64,000 nucleotides of DNA from Fertoeibacter niger (GTDB lineage Bacteria > Pseudomonadota > Alphaproteobacteria > Rhodobacterales > Rhodobacteraceae), in contig NZ_WHUT02000001.1 of the NCBI RefSeq assembly GCF_009380135.2, forward strand, positions 1 to 64,000, given 5' to 3'. Shown one piece after another: positions 41,109 through 49,845 of the stretch. Below the pieces are notes generated by a model, which worked only from the letters and a program-made list of their open reading frames with translations, searched no databases and was not told the DNA's origin. Within the stretch, counting starts at the first letter, position 1, and the number at the start of each line of letters is the position of its first letter. The translations under genes were made by a program, and so were the position numbers.

Positions 41109-42851
41109 ATGACCTTCACCCCCGCCCCCTGGCCCCGGAAACTGCGTTCGCAGGAATGGTTCGGCGGCACCACCAAGGATGCGATCTATCACCGTTCCTG
41201 GATGAAAAATCAGGGCCTGCCCGCTGACCTGTTCGATGGCCGCCCGGTGATCGGCATTTGCAACACCTGGTCGGAACTGACGCCTTGCAACGCCCATCTG
41301 CGCGATCTGGCGGAGAAGGTGAAATTCGGCGTGTATGAGGCGGGCGGCCTGCCGGTGGAATTCCCGGTGTTTTCACCCTCGGAATCCACTCTGCGCCCCA
41401 CCGCCATGATGTTCCGCAACCTCTGCGCCATGGATGTGGAAGAGGCCATTCGCGGCAAATGCATTGACGGCGTGGTGCTGCTGGCGGGCTGCGACAAGAC
41501 TACACCCGCGCTGCTGATGGGTGCGGCCTCGGTCGATCTGCCCGCGATCATGGTGTCGGGCGGGCCGATGCTGAACGGGCATTTCCGGGGCGAACGTGTG
41601 GGGTCGGGCACCCATCTGTGGAAATTCTCGGAAGCCGTGAAGGCGGGCGAGATGACGGCAGATGAATTTGTCGAGGCCGAGGCCTCGATGAGCCGCTCGC
41701 CCGGTTCCTGCAACACCATGGGCACGGCATCCACCATGGCCTCGATGGCCGAGGCGTTGGGCATGACGCTTTCGGGCAATGCGGCCATCCCGGCGGTGGA
41801 TTCACGCCGCCGCATGATGGCGCATCTGACCGGGCGGCGCATCGTGCAGATGGTGAAGGATGACCTGAAACCCTCTGACATCATGACGAAAAACGCGTTT
41901 GAGAATGCCATCCGGGTGAACGGTGCCATCGGCGGTTCCACCAACGCGGTGATTCACCTGCTGGCCGTCGCGGGCCGCGTGGGCATCGACCTGACGCTTG
42001 ATGACTGGGACCGTTGCGGGCGCGATGTGCCCACGGTGGTGAACCTGATGCCATCGGGCAAATACCTGATGGAGGAATTCTTCTTTGCCGGGGGCCTGCC
42101 TGTCGTGATCAAGCGGCTGGGGGAATCGGGCCTGTTGCACAAGGATGCGCTGACGGTGTCCGGTGGCCCGATCTGGGACGAGGTGAAGAACGTCCAGAAC
42201 TGGAATGACGACGTGATCCTGCCGGTTGAAAAGGCGCTGGCGCAATCGGGCGGCATCGCCGTGCTGCGCGGCAATCTGGCCCCGGGCGGCGCGGTGCTGA
42301 AACCCTCGGCGGCCTCGCCCCACCTCATGCAGCACCGGGGCCGCGCCGTGGTGTTCGAGGATATCGACGATTACAAGGCTCGCATCGAGGATGAGGCGCT
42401 GGATATCGACGAGACCTGCGTGATGGTGCTGAAAAACTGCGGCCCGCGCGGCTATCCCGGCATGGCGGAGGTGGGCAACATGGGCCTGCCGCCCAAGGTG
42501 CTGCGCAAGGGCATCGTGGATATGGTGCGCATTTCCGACGCGCGCATGTCGGGCACCGCCTATGGCACCGTGGTTCTGCACACCTCGCCCGAGGCGGCGC
42601 GCGGCGGGCCGCTGGCCGTGGTGCGGTCGGGCGACATGATAGAGCTGGACGTGGCCGCGCGGCGCATCCATCTGGATATATCTGACGAGGAGCTTGCGGC
42701 CCGTCTGGCGGCCTGGGTGCCTGCGGTCAAGCCCCCGGTTGGTGGCTATGCCCAGCTTTACCACGAACGGGTGATGGGGCCGGATACCGGGGCCGATTTC
42801 GACTTTCTGGTGGGTTGCCGTGGCAATGCCGTGGCGCGGGAGTCGCATTGA
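41109..42851 (+). CDS. Sugar-acid dehydratase, IlvD/Edd family (L-arabonate dehydratase type)
   Basis: 580-residue enzyme that dehydrates an aldonate to a 2-keto-3-deoxy acid. Three Fe-S cysteines: Cys60 (NTWSELTPCNAH), Cys128 (AGCDKTTP, with neighbouring Lys129), Cys201 (GSCNTMGTASTM). The MKNQGLPADLFDGRPVIGI-type N-terminus and the HRSW motif match pentonate dehydratases rather than IlvD. It follows the GguC gene by 12 bp and overlaps the dehydrogenase gene by TGATG. Confidence 0.92.
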   Translation: MTFTPAPWPRKLRSQEWFGGTTKDAIYHRSWMKNQGLPADLFDGRPVIGICNTWSELTPCNAHLRDLAEKVKFGVYEAGGLPVEFPVFSPSESTLRPTAMMFRNLCAMDVEEAIRGKCIDGVVLLAGCDKTTPALLMGAASVDLPAIMVSGGPMLNGHFRGERVGSGTHLWKFSEAVKAGEMTADEFVEAEASMSRSPGSCNTMGTASTMASMAEALGMTLSGNAAIPAVDSRRRMMAHLTGRRIVQMVKDDLKPSDIMTKNAFENAIRVNGAIGGSTNAVIHLLAVAGRVGIDLTLDDWDRCGRDVPTVVNLMPSGKYLMEEFFFAGGLPVVIKRLGESGLLHKDALTVSGGPIWDEVKNVQNWNDDVILPVEKALAQSGGIAVLRGNLAPGGAVLKPSAASPHLMQHRGRAVVFEDIDDYKARIEDEALDIDETCVMVLKNCGPRGYPGMAEVGNMGLPPKVLRKGIVDMVRISDARMSGTAYGTVVLHTSPEAARGGPLAVVRSGDMIELDVAARRIHLDISDEELAARLAAWVPAVKPPVGGYAQLYHERVMGPDTGADFDFLVGCRGNAVARESH

Positions 42852-43759
42852 TGCAGCCGATAGCCTTGGTGGGTATCGGCAAGATCGCCGTTGATCAGCA
42901 TGTGCCAGCACTGGCCGCCAGCCCCGACTGGCACCTGGCGGCCACGGTCAGCCGGTCGGGCACGGTGGAGGGTGTCGAACCCTTCACCGATTTTGCCGCG
43001 ATGCTGGCCGCGCGCGAGGATATCCGCGTGATCTCGCTCTGCCTGCCGCCGCAGCCGCGCTTTGCCTATGCCGAGGCGGCGCTGAAGGCGGGCCGGCATT
43101 TGATGCTGGAAAAGCCGCCGGGCCAGACGCTGGCCGAGGTGCATGCGCTTCAGGCGCTGGCGGCAGCGCAAGGCGTGGTGCTGTTCGCCACCTGGCACAG
43201 CCGCATGGCGGCGGGTGTGGCGGCGGCAAAGGCCTGGCTGGCAGGGCGGGTGGTGCAAAGCGCCCATATCACCTGGCGCGAGGATGTGCGCAAATGGCAC
43301 CCCGGGCAGGACTGGGTGTTTGAACCCGGCGGCATGGGTGTGTTCGACCCCGGCATCAACGCGCTGTCGGTGCTGACCGAGGTGCTGCCCGCGCCAGTGC
43401 ATCTGACCGCCGCCGTTCTGCAATACCCCGCCAACCGCGCCACGCCGATCGCGGCGGCGCTGACATTTTCCGGCGGGGTGACGGCGGATTTCGACTGGCG
43501 GCAAGAGGGGCCCCAGACCTGGGACATCGCGGTTGAAACCGATGGCGGCAGCCTGTTGCTGCGTGACGGCGGGGCGCGGCTGCTGATCGACGGGGCGGAG
43601 CATCCGCAGGGGCCGAACCGCGAATATCCCGCACTTTATGACCGGATGGCGGAACTGGTGGCCGCTGGCCGGTCGGATGTCGATCTGGCGCCGATGGTGC
43701 ATGTGGCCGATGCGCTTAGCCTGGGGCGGCGGGTCGTGGTGGAGCCGTTCCACTTCTGA
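42851..43759 (+). CDS. Sugar 1-dehydrogenase, Gfo/Idh/MocA family (D-galactose/L-arabinose dehydrogenase type)
   Basis: 302-residue NAD(P)-dependent enzyme oxidising the sugar at C1 to the lactone. Rossmann start PIALVGIGKIAVDQHVPAL, catalytic-lysine motif LEKPPGQTLAEV, and EPGGMGVFDPGINALS. It resembles Gal (D-galactose 1-dehydrogenase) and the L-arabinose 1-dehydrogenase AraA of Azospirillum. With the dehydratase it gives the non-phosphorylative oxidative route. No lactonase, KDP/KDG aldolase or semialdehyde dehydrogenase is nearby. Confidence 0.9.
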   Translation: MQPIALVGIGKIAVDQHVPALAASPDWHLAATVSRSGTVEGVEPFTDFAAMLAAREDIRVISLCLPPQPRFAYAEAALKAGRHLMLEKPPGQTLAEVHALQALAAAQGVVLFATWHSRMAAGVAAAKAWLAGRVVQSAHITWREDVRKWHPGQDWVFEPGGMGVFDPGINALSVLTEVLPAPVHLTAAVLQYPANRATPIAAALTFSGGVTADFDWRQEGPQTWDIAVETDGGSLLLRDGGARLLIDGAEHPQGPNREYPALYDRMAELVAAGRSDVDLAPMVHVADALSLGRRVVVEPFHF

Positions 43760-43779
43760 ACCGGGCGGCCCGGTCGACC

Positions 43780-43797
43780 CCGGCCCTGACGGGCCGG
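43780..43797. terminator. GC-rich stem-loop after the sugar operon
   Basis: CCGGCCC-TGAC-GGGCCGG, a perfect 7-bp stem 20 bp after the dehydrogenase stop. It lacks a T run, so it may be a Rho-assisted end or an mRNA 3' stabiliser. Confidence 0.4.
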
Positions 43798-43856
43798 TGC
43801 GCGCGGGCCGCTGGCGCATCACGCCTGCCGGTCGCTTGGCCTGCCCGGCGGAGGCG

Positions 43857-43890
43857 CGCCGCGCGGGGATATTTAGAGACAGAAAATGCA
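43857..43890 (+). repeat. Dispersed GGGGATATTT repeat, copy 5
   Basis: GCGCGGGGATATTTAGAGAC followed by AGAAAATGCAAGAAGG matches the right half of copies 3 and 6; the GGCCTCCGGC half is altered (GGCGGAGGCGCGCC). It lies in the convergent gap between the sugar operon and the flavoenzyme gene. Confidence 0.65.
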
Positions 43891-43980
43891 AGAAGGGCGG
43901 CATTTGTCTGACCCTTCCGGGCTTTCATCTTGGCAAAGTGTCCGCGCTGCAGGCCTTCGCCGCGGTCAGACCTTGACCGA

Positions 43981-46017
43981 TCAGATATCCTTCACCAGCC
44001 GCAGCGCGTCATAGATCGCGGCATGGGTGTTGCGGGCCGACACCGCATCGCCGATGCGGAACAGTTGGAACCCATCCCCGGGTCCGCCGTGCAGCGCCTG
44101 TGGGCGGCCGTCTATCAGCGCGGCGTGATCCACCGCGCCGTGGTTGCGCGACAGCGGTTTCAGCGCGAAATAAAGCTCGTCCAGCGGCAGGGTGCCGTGG
44201 TTCACCACGACCTGATCGTAGTGAGCTTCCTTGGCCAGTGTCTTGTAATCGCTGCCGATTGTGGCGCGCAGGCGGTTGCCGTCGCGCGCGACTGACCGCA
44301 GGCGGTAGGTGACGGTGAAGGTGGTATCCAGTGATTGCAGTGCGCGCATGTAGGGCACAAGGTTCATGCCCATCACATCGGGCGCGAAGGTGCGGTCGGG
44401 GGTCATGATTTCCACATGCGCGCCGGTTTCTGCAATCAGTTGCGCCGCTTGCAGGGCGGCGTGGTCGCCCGCGTCGTCGTAAAGCAGCACGTTGAGCCCC
44501 GGCTTCACATCGCCTGACAGGATGTCCCAGGCCGAAACCGTCAGGTCATTGCCGGATTCGAGGATGTCGGTGTTGGGCAGGCCGCCGGTGGCGATGATCA
44601 CCACATCGGGCGATTGTGCCGTGATATCATCGGCTTCGGCATAGGTGTTGAAGTGGAATGTCACGTCGCGCGCCGCGCATTGCGCCATGCGCCAGTCGAT
44701 GATGCCGATCATCTCGCGCCGCCGGGGGCTTTGCGCGGTCAGGCGGATCTGGCCGCCGGGGTTGGGGGCGGCTTCAAAGACCGTCACCTGATGCCCACGC
44801 TCGGCGGCCACGCGGGCGGCCTCCAGCCCGGCGGGGCCTGCACCGACGATTGTTATGCGTTTACGGGTGGTTGCGGGCGGAATTGCATGTGGTACGGTCA
44901 GTTCGCGGCCCGTGGCCGCGTTGTGGATGCACAAAGCCTCGCCCGCCTGATAGATCCGGTCCAGGCAATAGGTGGCGCCGACGCAGGGGCGGATGTCGGA
45001 CTCACGGCCCTCGACGATTTTCCGCACGATGTGCGGGTCGGCCATATGGGCGCGGGTCATGCCCACCATGTCGAGCTTGCCCGAGGCCACGGCATGCCGG
45101 GCGGTGGCCACATCGGGGATGCGGGCGGCGTGGAAGGTTGGCAGGCCCACCTCAGCCCGGATGCGGCCCGCGAAATCGAGATGCGGGGCGGATGGCATGC
45201 CCTGAATCGGGATCACATCGGTCATCGCGGGGTCGGTGTGAATCTGGCCACGGATGATGTTCAGGAAATCCACCATGCCGCTGTCGCGGAACAGATGGCC
45301 CATGCGGATGCCATCCTCGGCGGTGATGCCGCCCTGCGCCACCTCGTCGGCGGTATAGCGGATGCCGATCAGGAAACCGGGGCCGGTGCGTTTGCGCACG
45401 GCCTCCAGCACGTCAATGGTGAAGCGGGAGCGGTTTTCGAAACTGCCGCCATAGGGGGCGGCCAGCGTGTTGGTGAGGGGGGACCAGAACTGATCCATCA
45501 GATGCCCGTAGCATTCGAATTCGATGCCATCCAGACCCGCCGCCTGCATGCGTTCGGCAGCATCGGCGTAATCCTCGATGATGCGGGCTATGTCCCAATC
45601 CTCCAGCACCTTGGGAAAGGCGCGGTGGGCGGGTTCACGGAACGGGCCGGGGGCGACGGAGGGCAGCCAGTCGCCCTTGTTCCATGTGGTGCGGCGGCCA
45701 AGATGGGTCAGCTGTATCATCACGGCGCAGCCATGGGCGTGGCATTCGTCGGTCAAGGCCTTCATCCATGGCACCACCTCATCCTTGTAGGCCAGGATGT
45801 TGTTGAACACCGGCGGGCTGTCGCGCGACACGGCTGCTGACCCCGCCGTCATGGTCAGCGCCACGCCCGCCTTGGCCCGTTCGGCGTGATAGGCGCGGTA
45901 GCGGTCTTTCGGCATGCCATCGACCGGATAGGCCGGTTCGTGGCTGGTCGTCATGATCCGGTTTTTCAGCGTCAGGTGCTTCAGCCGGTAGGGTTGCAGC
46001 AGCGGATCGGTTGACAT
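43981..46017 (-). CDS. Old-yellow-enzyme/Fe-S/FAD flavoprotein, N-methylproline-demethylase-like
   Basis: 678-residue enzyme like StcD/DgcA and 2,4-dienoyl-CoA reductase. N-terminal FMN TIM barrel (1-340: LKHLTLKNRIMTTSHEPAY, QLTHLGRRTTW, YGGSFENRSRF), 4Fe-4S segment CVGATYCLDRIYQAG...C, then FAD domain (TIVGAGPAGLEAARVAAERG) and NAD domain. Start ATG at 46017; the frame stays open upstream across the TetR gene but only as antisense. The CVGA-x-YCLDRIYQ motif favours demethylation of N-methylproline-type compounds over dienoyl-CoA reduction. Divergent TetR gene likely controls it. Confidence 0.85.
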   Translation of the reverse strand: MSTDPLLQPYRLKHLTLKNRIMTTSHEPAYPVDGMPKDRYRAYHAERAKAGVALTMTAGSAAVSRDSPPVFNNILAYKDEVVPWMKALTDECHAHGCAVMIQLTHLGRRTTWNKGDWLPSVAPGPFREPAHRAFPKVLEDWDIARIIEDYADAAERMQAAGLDGIEFECYGHLMDQFWSPLTNTLAAPYGGSFENRSRFTIDVLEAVRKRTGPGFLIGIRYTADEVAQGGITAEDGIRMGHLFRDSGMVDFLNIIRGQIHTDPAMTDVIPIQGMPSAPHLDFAGRIRAEVGLPTFHAARIPDVATARHAVASGKLDMVGMTRAHMADPHIVRKIVEGRESDIRPCVGATYCLDRIYQAGEALCIHNAATGRELTVPHAIPPATTRKRITIVGAGPAGLEAARVAAERGHQVTVFEAAPNPGGQIRLTAQSPRRREMIGIIDWRMAQCAARDVTFHFNTYAEADDITAQSPDVVIIATGGLPNTDILESGNDLTVSAWDILSGDVKPGLNVLLYDDAGDHAALQAAQLIAETGAHVEIMTPDRTFAPDVMGMNLVPYMRALQSLDTTFTVTYRLRSVARDGNRLRATIGSDYKTLAKEAHYDQVVVNHGTLPLDELYFALKPLSRNHGAVDHAALIDGRPQALHGGPGDGFQLFRIGDAVSARNTHAAIYDALRLVKDI

Positions 46018-46043
46018 GGGGCACCTGTATGACGGGGTTCGGA

Positions 46044-46136
46044 CAAGGCTAGCAGCCCTTTGCGGGCGCGTCAGGGCAGGAATCGACATGGGTGTCGATT
46101 TTTGCCGGTTTCCGGCCGCGGCCTGTGCTAGCCTTG
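46044..46136. promoter_or_regulatory. Symmetrical divergent operator/promoter of the flavoenzyme and TetR genes
   Basis: Inner dyad AATCGACA-N4-TGTCGATT occupies 46081-46100 and is perfect. An outer 10-bp inverted pair, CAAGGCTAGC (46044-46053) and GCTAGCCTTG (46127-46136), has almost the same centre (46090 against 46090.5). GCTAGC resembles a -10 element in each direction, so the inner dyad would lie over both -35 regions, a fitting TetR operator. The plus -10 is only 8 bases from the TetR ATG, implying a leaderless message. Confidence 0.6.
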
Positions 46137-46140
46137 CCCC

Positions 46141-46782
46141 ATGGAGAGCGGCACAAAGGAACGCGGCTGGCGCGGGTCGCCCGAACTGTGGCTGGAGGCC
46201 GCCTATGCGGCGCTGGTCACGGGCGGGGTCGATCAGGTGCGGGTGATGCCGCTGGCGCAGGCGCTTGGCCTGTCGCGCACCAGTTTCTACTGGCATTTCG
46301 CGGATCGCGAGGCGCTGCTGGCCGCCCTGGTGGACCGTTGGCAGGCCACCAACACGCGCAACCTGGTGGCGCGCTGCGAGGCGCCGGCGGCCAGCGTGAC
46401 CGAGGCGATGCTGAACCTGTTCGATTGCTGGATCACGCCAGAACTGTTCGATGCGCGGCTGGAATTTGCCATGCGCAACTGGGCGCTGGCCGATGCCGGG
46501 GTGGCTGCCACGTTCCTGGCCACCGATGCGCGGCGGCTGGAGGCGCTGCGGGCGGTCTTCGCACGTTTCGGCTACGCGGCGGATCAGGCGGATGCGCGGG
46601 CGCGCACGATTTACCTTACCCAGGTCGGCTATATCGCCATGCGCACGGATGAGACGCTGGCCGAACGGGTGCGCCGCATGCCCGCCTATGTGGAAACCTT
46701 TACCGGGCTGGCCCCCACAGTGCCCGAGGTGGCGGCCTATCTGGCACGCCATGCGGCAAAGCTGGCGGGCGACCCCGCATGA
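46141..46782 (+). CDS. TetR-family regulator
   Basis: 213-residue repressor-type protein. N-terminal TetR HTH (about 12-58): ELWLEAAYAALVTGGVDQVRV and LSRTSFYWHFADREALLAALV. The C-terminal ligand domain is all-alpha. Divergent from the flavoenzyme gene across a 123-bp gap containing a perfect dyad. No Shine-Dalgarno is present and the likely -10 element ends 8 bp before the ATG. Confidence 0.88.
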   Translation: MESGTKERGWRGSPELWLEAAYAALVTGGVDQVRVMPLAQALGLSRTSFYWHFADREALLAALVDRWQATNTRNLVARCEAPAASVTEAMLNLFDCWITPELFDARLEFAMRNWALADAGVAATFLATDARRLEALRAVFARFGYAADQADARARTIYLTQVGYIAMRTDETLAERVRRMPAYVETFTGLAPTVPEVAAYLARHAAKLAGDPA

Positions 46783-46907
46783 CGCAGGATCGGGTGCCAC
46801 GGTGAAACGGGCGTTGCGTTGCGAAAAGCCGGGTTGCATGGCCCGCTGCGATGGGTCTGTGCCCGACCGGCGTTGATTCACGGGGCAGGGCGCAGTATCT
46901 CGGGCGG

Positions 46908-47369
46908 ATGATCACGCAAAAGATGAAATATGCGCTGAAGGCCCTGATGGTGCTGGCCGATGAAAAAGCCGGCGAGGGCCAGTCTTTGCGCATCGAGGAT
47001 ATTGCCAGGCTGTCAGGCACGCCCAAGCGGTTTCTGGAACACATCCTGCTGGAAGTGCGCAACGCGGGCATCATCGCCTCGGTCCGGGGGCGGTCAGGCG
47101 GTTATGTGCTGATCAAGCCGCCCGAGGCGGTGTCGGTGTCTGAACTGTTGCGCCTGATTGACGGGCCGATTGCGCCCTTGCCCTGCCTGTCACGCCGGGC
47201 CTACCAGCGCTGCGAGGATTGCGCGGATGAGGAAAGCTGCCGCATCCGCCGGGTCTTTGCCGAAATCTTCTGGTCCTACTTGGTGCTGATCGATTCGCTG
47301 ACGCTGGCCGATCTGGTGAAATCGCCCCCCGTGGCCGCGCAGGTTTTGGGCGCGCCAGAGCCTATCTGA
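46908..47369 (+). CDS. Rrf2-family regulator beside the sulfate operon
   Basis: 153 residues from ATG 46908 ([19 protein letters not shown]). Rrf2 winged HTH (1-80) with [28 protein letters not shown] and [13 protein letters not shown]. The C-terminal part carries four cysteines ([19 protein letters not shown]), more than the three Fe-S ligands of IscR, so a metal- or cluster-sensing role is likely. CymR, a sulfur regulator, belongs to the same family. Its position directly before the sulfate importer suggests sulfur or redox control (inference). Confidence 0.85.
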   Translation: MITQKMKYALKALMVLADEKAGEGQSLRIEDIARLSGTPKRFLEHILLEVRNAGIIASVRGRSGGYVLIKPPEAVSVSELLRLIDGPIAPLPCLSRRAYQRCEDCADEESCRIRRVFAEIFWSYLVLIDSLTLADLVKSPPVAAQVLGAPEPI

Positions 47370-47381
47370 GGCAAACAACTG

Positions 47382-47500
47382 AATTTAATGTAAAAATTCC
47401 TGAATTCGCGTCGCGGATGACGGTGGAATTATATCCCATAATCACGACAGATTTAGGCGTGTTATTTTTCTTGATAAACTCGATAAAGTCTGTAGTTATT
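47382..47500 (+). promoter_or_regulatory. A/T-rich promoter region of the sulfate operon with dyads
   Basis: Promoter candidate TTGATA (47471-47476) and AGTTAT (47494-47499), spacing 17. Upstream dyads: GAATTT-N7-AAATTC (47382-47400), a GAATTC at 47402-47407, and ATTAT-N5-ATAAT (47428-47442). This stretch is by far the most A/T-rich of the surroundings. The dyads are candidate sites for the adjacent Rrf2 regulator or a CysB-type activator. Confidence 0.55.
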
Positions 47501-47558
47501 AAGGGGTCAGCAGGGCCGACCCGGCCCGGTGCTGACTGGCAGACGAAAGGAGACCCCG

Positions 47559-47810
47559 ATGACCCCATCTGTCCACGCCTTCGGCGCCCCCCTTGCGGGC
47601 AGCGTTCCGGTTCCGGTGATGCAGCAGGGCGCGACCTGCGCTGTCCGTCTGATCGACCGCCGCACCGGCCGCCCACACCGTCTGGCAGGAGTGCCGCTGA
47701 CCGTTTTCACCAGGACGCCGCTGGAAACCGCCGCCGAACTGCTGGCGGGCCGCAACCCCGCCCATTGGGAAACCCGCATCGAAGCCCTGATCACGGTGCA
47801 GAGCCGATGA
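47559..47810 (+). CDS. Small conserved-looking protein heading the sulfate operon (83 aa)
   Basis: 83 residues, start ATG 47559 after AAAGGAGA. Soluble, no signal peptide; sequence features [20 protein letters not shown] and a Leu/Ala-rich helix ([21 protein letters not shown]-like). I do not recognise a domain. Its stop overlaps an in-frame ATG of the next reading frame (ATGA, 47807-47810). Being first in the operon between promoter and transporter genes, it may have a sulfur-related function. Confidence 0.65.
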   Translation: MTPSVHAFGAPLAGSVPVPVMQQGATCAVRLIDRRTGRPHRLAGVPLTVFTRTPLETAAELLAGRNPAHWETRIEALITVQSR

Positions 47811-47896
47811 GCATCCACAGCGTTTTCGGGCTGCTGCCCCTGATCCCCCTGCGTGGCAATGGCCGTGCAGCCCCCTTGACCAAGGAGACAACACCC

Positions 47897-49012
47897 ATGT
47901 TTGCCACCATCCGGATCGCCAGCCACATAACCGCGCAGGGCCACCATCTGCATGACCTGCCTGATGGCCGCGTGATGATTTCCACCGGCGAGCGCACGCT
48001 GATCGGCTGGCCCGTTGCGCGCAGGCTGCGCGGTGCGGTGACGGCGCTTGCGCTGGTGCTGGCAGGGCTTGCCGCGCCGCAAGGCGCGCAGGCCGACGCG
48101 CTGCTGAACGTAAGCTATGACCCGACGCGCGAATTCTACCGCGAATTCAACGAGGCTTTTACCGCGCATTGGGTGGCCGAAGGCAATGCGGCACCCGACA
48201 TACAGACCTCGCATGGTGGGTCAGGGTCGCAGGCCCGCGCCGTGATCGACGGGCTGGAGGCGCAGGTTGTGACGCTGGCGCTGTCCTCCGACATCGACAG
48301 GATCGCCGAGGCGGGCAAGCTGCCCGCCGACTGGCAGGCCAGCCTGCCGCACAATTCCAGCCCCTATACCTCGACCATCGTGTTTCTGGTGCGCGAGGGC
48401 AACCCCAAGGGCCTGACCGACTGGGGCGATCTGGTGGCCGAGGGGGTGGAGGTGATTACCCCCAACCCAAAAACCTCGGGCGGGGCGCGGTGGAACTATC
48501 TGGCCGCCTGGGCCTGGGCGGAAAGGAACGGGCAGGATCCACAGGCCTTTGTCGGCGCGCTCTACAAGAACGTGCCGGTGCTGGATACCGGCGCGCGCGG
48601 ATCGACCACCACGTTCGCGCAGCGTGGCATCGGTGACGTGCTGCTGGCCTGGGAAAATGAGGCCTATCTGGCGCTGAAGGAACTGGGCGAGGATGCGTTT
48701 GACATCGTGGTGCCATCCGTATCAGTGCTGGCCGAACCGCCGGTGGCGCTGGTCGAGGGCAATATCAAGACCGATGCTGACCGTGCGCTGGCAACCGCCT
48801 ATCTCGACTATCTCTACAGCCCCGCAGGGCAGGCGCTGGCCTTCAGGCATTTCTATCGCGCCTGGGATGCGTCTGCGGCAGACCCTGCGGATGTGGCACG
48901 CTTTCCCGAACTGGAACTGGTGGACATCGGCCATTTCGGCGGCTGGGCGAAGGTGCAGCCTGAACATTTCGGCGATGGCGGGATCTTTGACCAGATCTAT
49001 GTGGCGAAATGA
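47897..49012 (+). CDS. Sulfate/thiosulfate-binding protein with an N-terminal extension
   Basis: 371 residues from ATG 47897 (AAGGAG nine bases upstream). The mature protein from about residue 69 ([23 protein letters not shown]) is a standard Sbp/CysP with the ligand-binding [16 protein letters not shown] and [16 protein letters not shown]. In front of the signal peptide core ([20 protein letters not shown]) stands a ~40-residue soluble stretch ([37 protein letters not shown]) that is not part of a normal signal. It may be a separate small protein fused in frame. The frame is also open 30 codons further, back to the ATGA at 47807. Confidence 0.9.
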   Translation: MFATIRIASHITAQGHHLHDLPDGRVMISTGERTLIGWPVARRLRGAVTALALVLAGLAAPQGAQADALLNVSYDPTREFYREFNEAFTAHWVAEGNAAPDIQTSHGGSGSQARAVIDGLEAQVVTLALSSDIDRIAEAGKLPADWQASLPHNSSPYTSTIVFLVREGNPKGLTDWGDLVAEGVEVITPNPKTSGGARWNYLAAWAWAERNGQDPQAFVGALYKNVPVLDTGARGSTTTFAQRGIGDVLLAWENEAYLALKELGEDAFDIVVPSVSVLAEPPVALVEGNIKTDADRALATAYLDYLYSPAGQALAFRHFYRAWDASAADPADVARFPELELVDIGHFGGWAKVQPEHFGDGGIFDQIYVAK

Positions 49013-49845
49013 GCAGGGCATTGCTGCACCCATCCCCCATGCCCGGGTTCGGGCTGGCCATGGGGGTCACGCTGACCATGCTGTCGCTGGTCGTGATCTT
49101 GCCGATTGGCGCCCTTCTGTGGAAGGGCGCTGCCTTTGGTCCGCTAGAGGTCTGGCGCGTCATCAACACGGAACGCAGCTTTGCGGCGCTGTTCCTGTCG
49201 TTCCGGGTGGCGCTGTTGGCGGCGTTGTTCAACCTGGTGTTCGGTTGCCTTTTGGCCTGGGTGCTGGTGCGCTATCGCTTTCCGGGCAGACGGCTGATCG
49301 ACGCGGCGGTTGACCTGCCCTTTGCCCTGCCCACGGCCGTGGCGGGTATCGCGCTGACCGCGCTTTACGCGCCAAACGGGGCCATCGGGTCGCTGGCGCG
49401 CGAACTGGGCATGAAGATCGCCTACACCGAAACCGGCATCCTGATCGCGCTGATTTTCGTGGGCCTGCCCTTTGTCACCCGCACCGTGCAGCCAGTGATC
49501 GAGGAGATCGAAAAAGAGGTGGAGGAAGCCTCGGCCACGCTGGGGGCGACCCGCGCCTACACCCTGCGCCGGGTGGTGGTGCCGATGCTGGCACCAGCGG
49601 CGCTGACCGGGTTCGCGCTGGCGCTGGCGCGGTCGGTGGGCGAATACGGTTCGGTGATCTTCATCGCGGGCAACATCCCGCTTGTGACCGAAATCGCGCC
49701 GCTGCTGATCGTCATCAGGCTGGAGGAATTCGATTACAACGGTGCCGCCGCCATCGGCATAGCCATGCTGTTCATTTCATTCTCGATGCTGCTGGCGATC
49801 AATGCCGTGCAGATCTGGAGCCGCCGGAGGATTGGCTATGTCTGA
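49009..49845 (+). CDS. cysT: Sulfate ABC transporter permease CysT (CysU)
   Basis: 278-residue permease with about six TM helices. Its ATG overlaps the binding-protein stop (ATGA). Signature segments: [46 protein letters not shown] (EAA loop) and [16 protein letters not shown], all CysT-type. It pairs with CysW, whose gene overlaps its 3' end by 8 nt. Confidence 0.93.
   Translation: MSRALLHPSPMPGFGLAMGVTLTMLSLVVILPIGALLWKGAAFGPLEVWRVINTERSFAALFLSFRVALLAALFNLVFGCLLAWVLVRYRFPGRRLIDAAVDLPFALPTAVAGIALTALYAPNGAIGSLARELGMKIAYTETGILIALIFVGLPFVTRTVQPVIEEIEKEVEEASATLGATRAYTLRRVVVPMLAPAALTGFALALARSVGEYGSVIFIAGNIPLVTEIAPLLIVIRLEEFDYNGAAAIGIAMLFISFSMLLAINAVQIWSRRRIGYV

Noticed and set aside
46018-46881. 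Extension of the flavoenzyme frame through the TetR gene and the divergent promoter
   Set aside because: The extra ~290 residues are antisense to TetR and unlike the family; the normal N-terminus begins at 46017.
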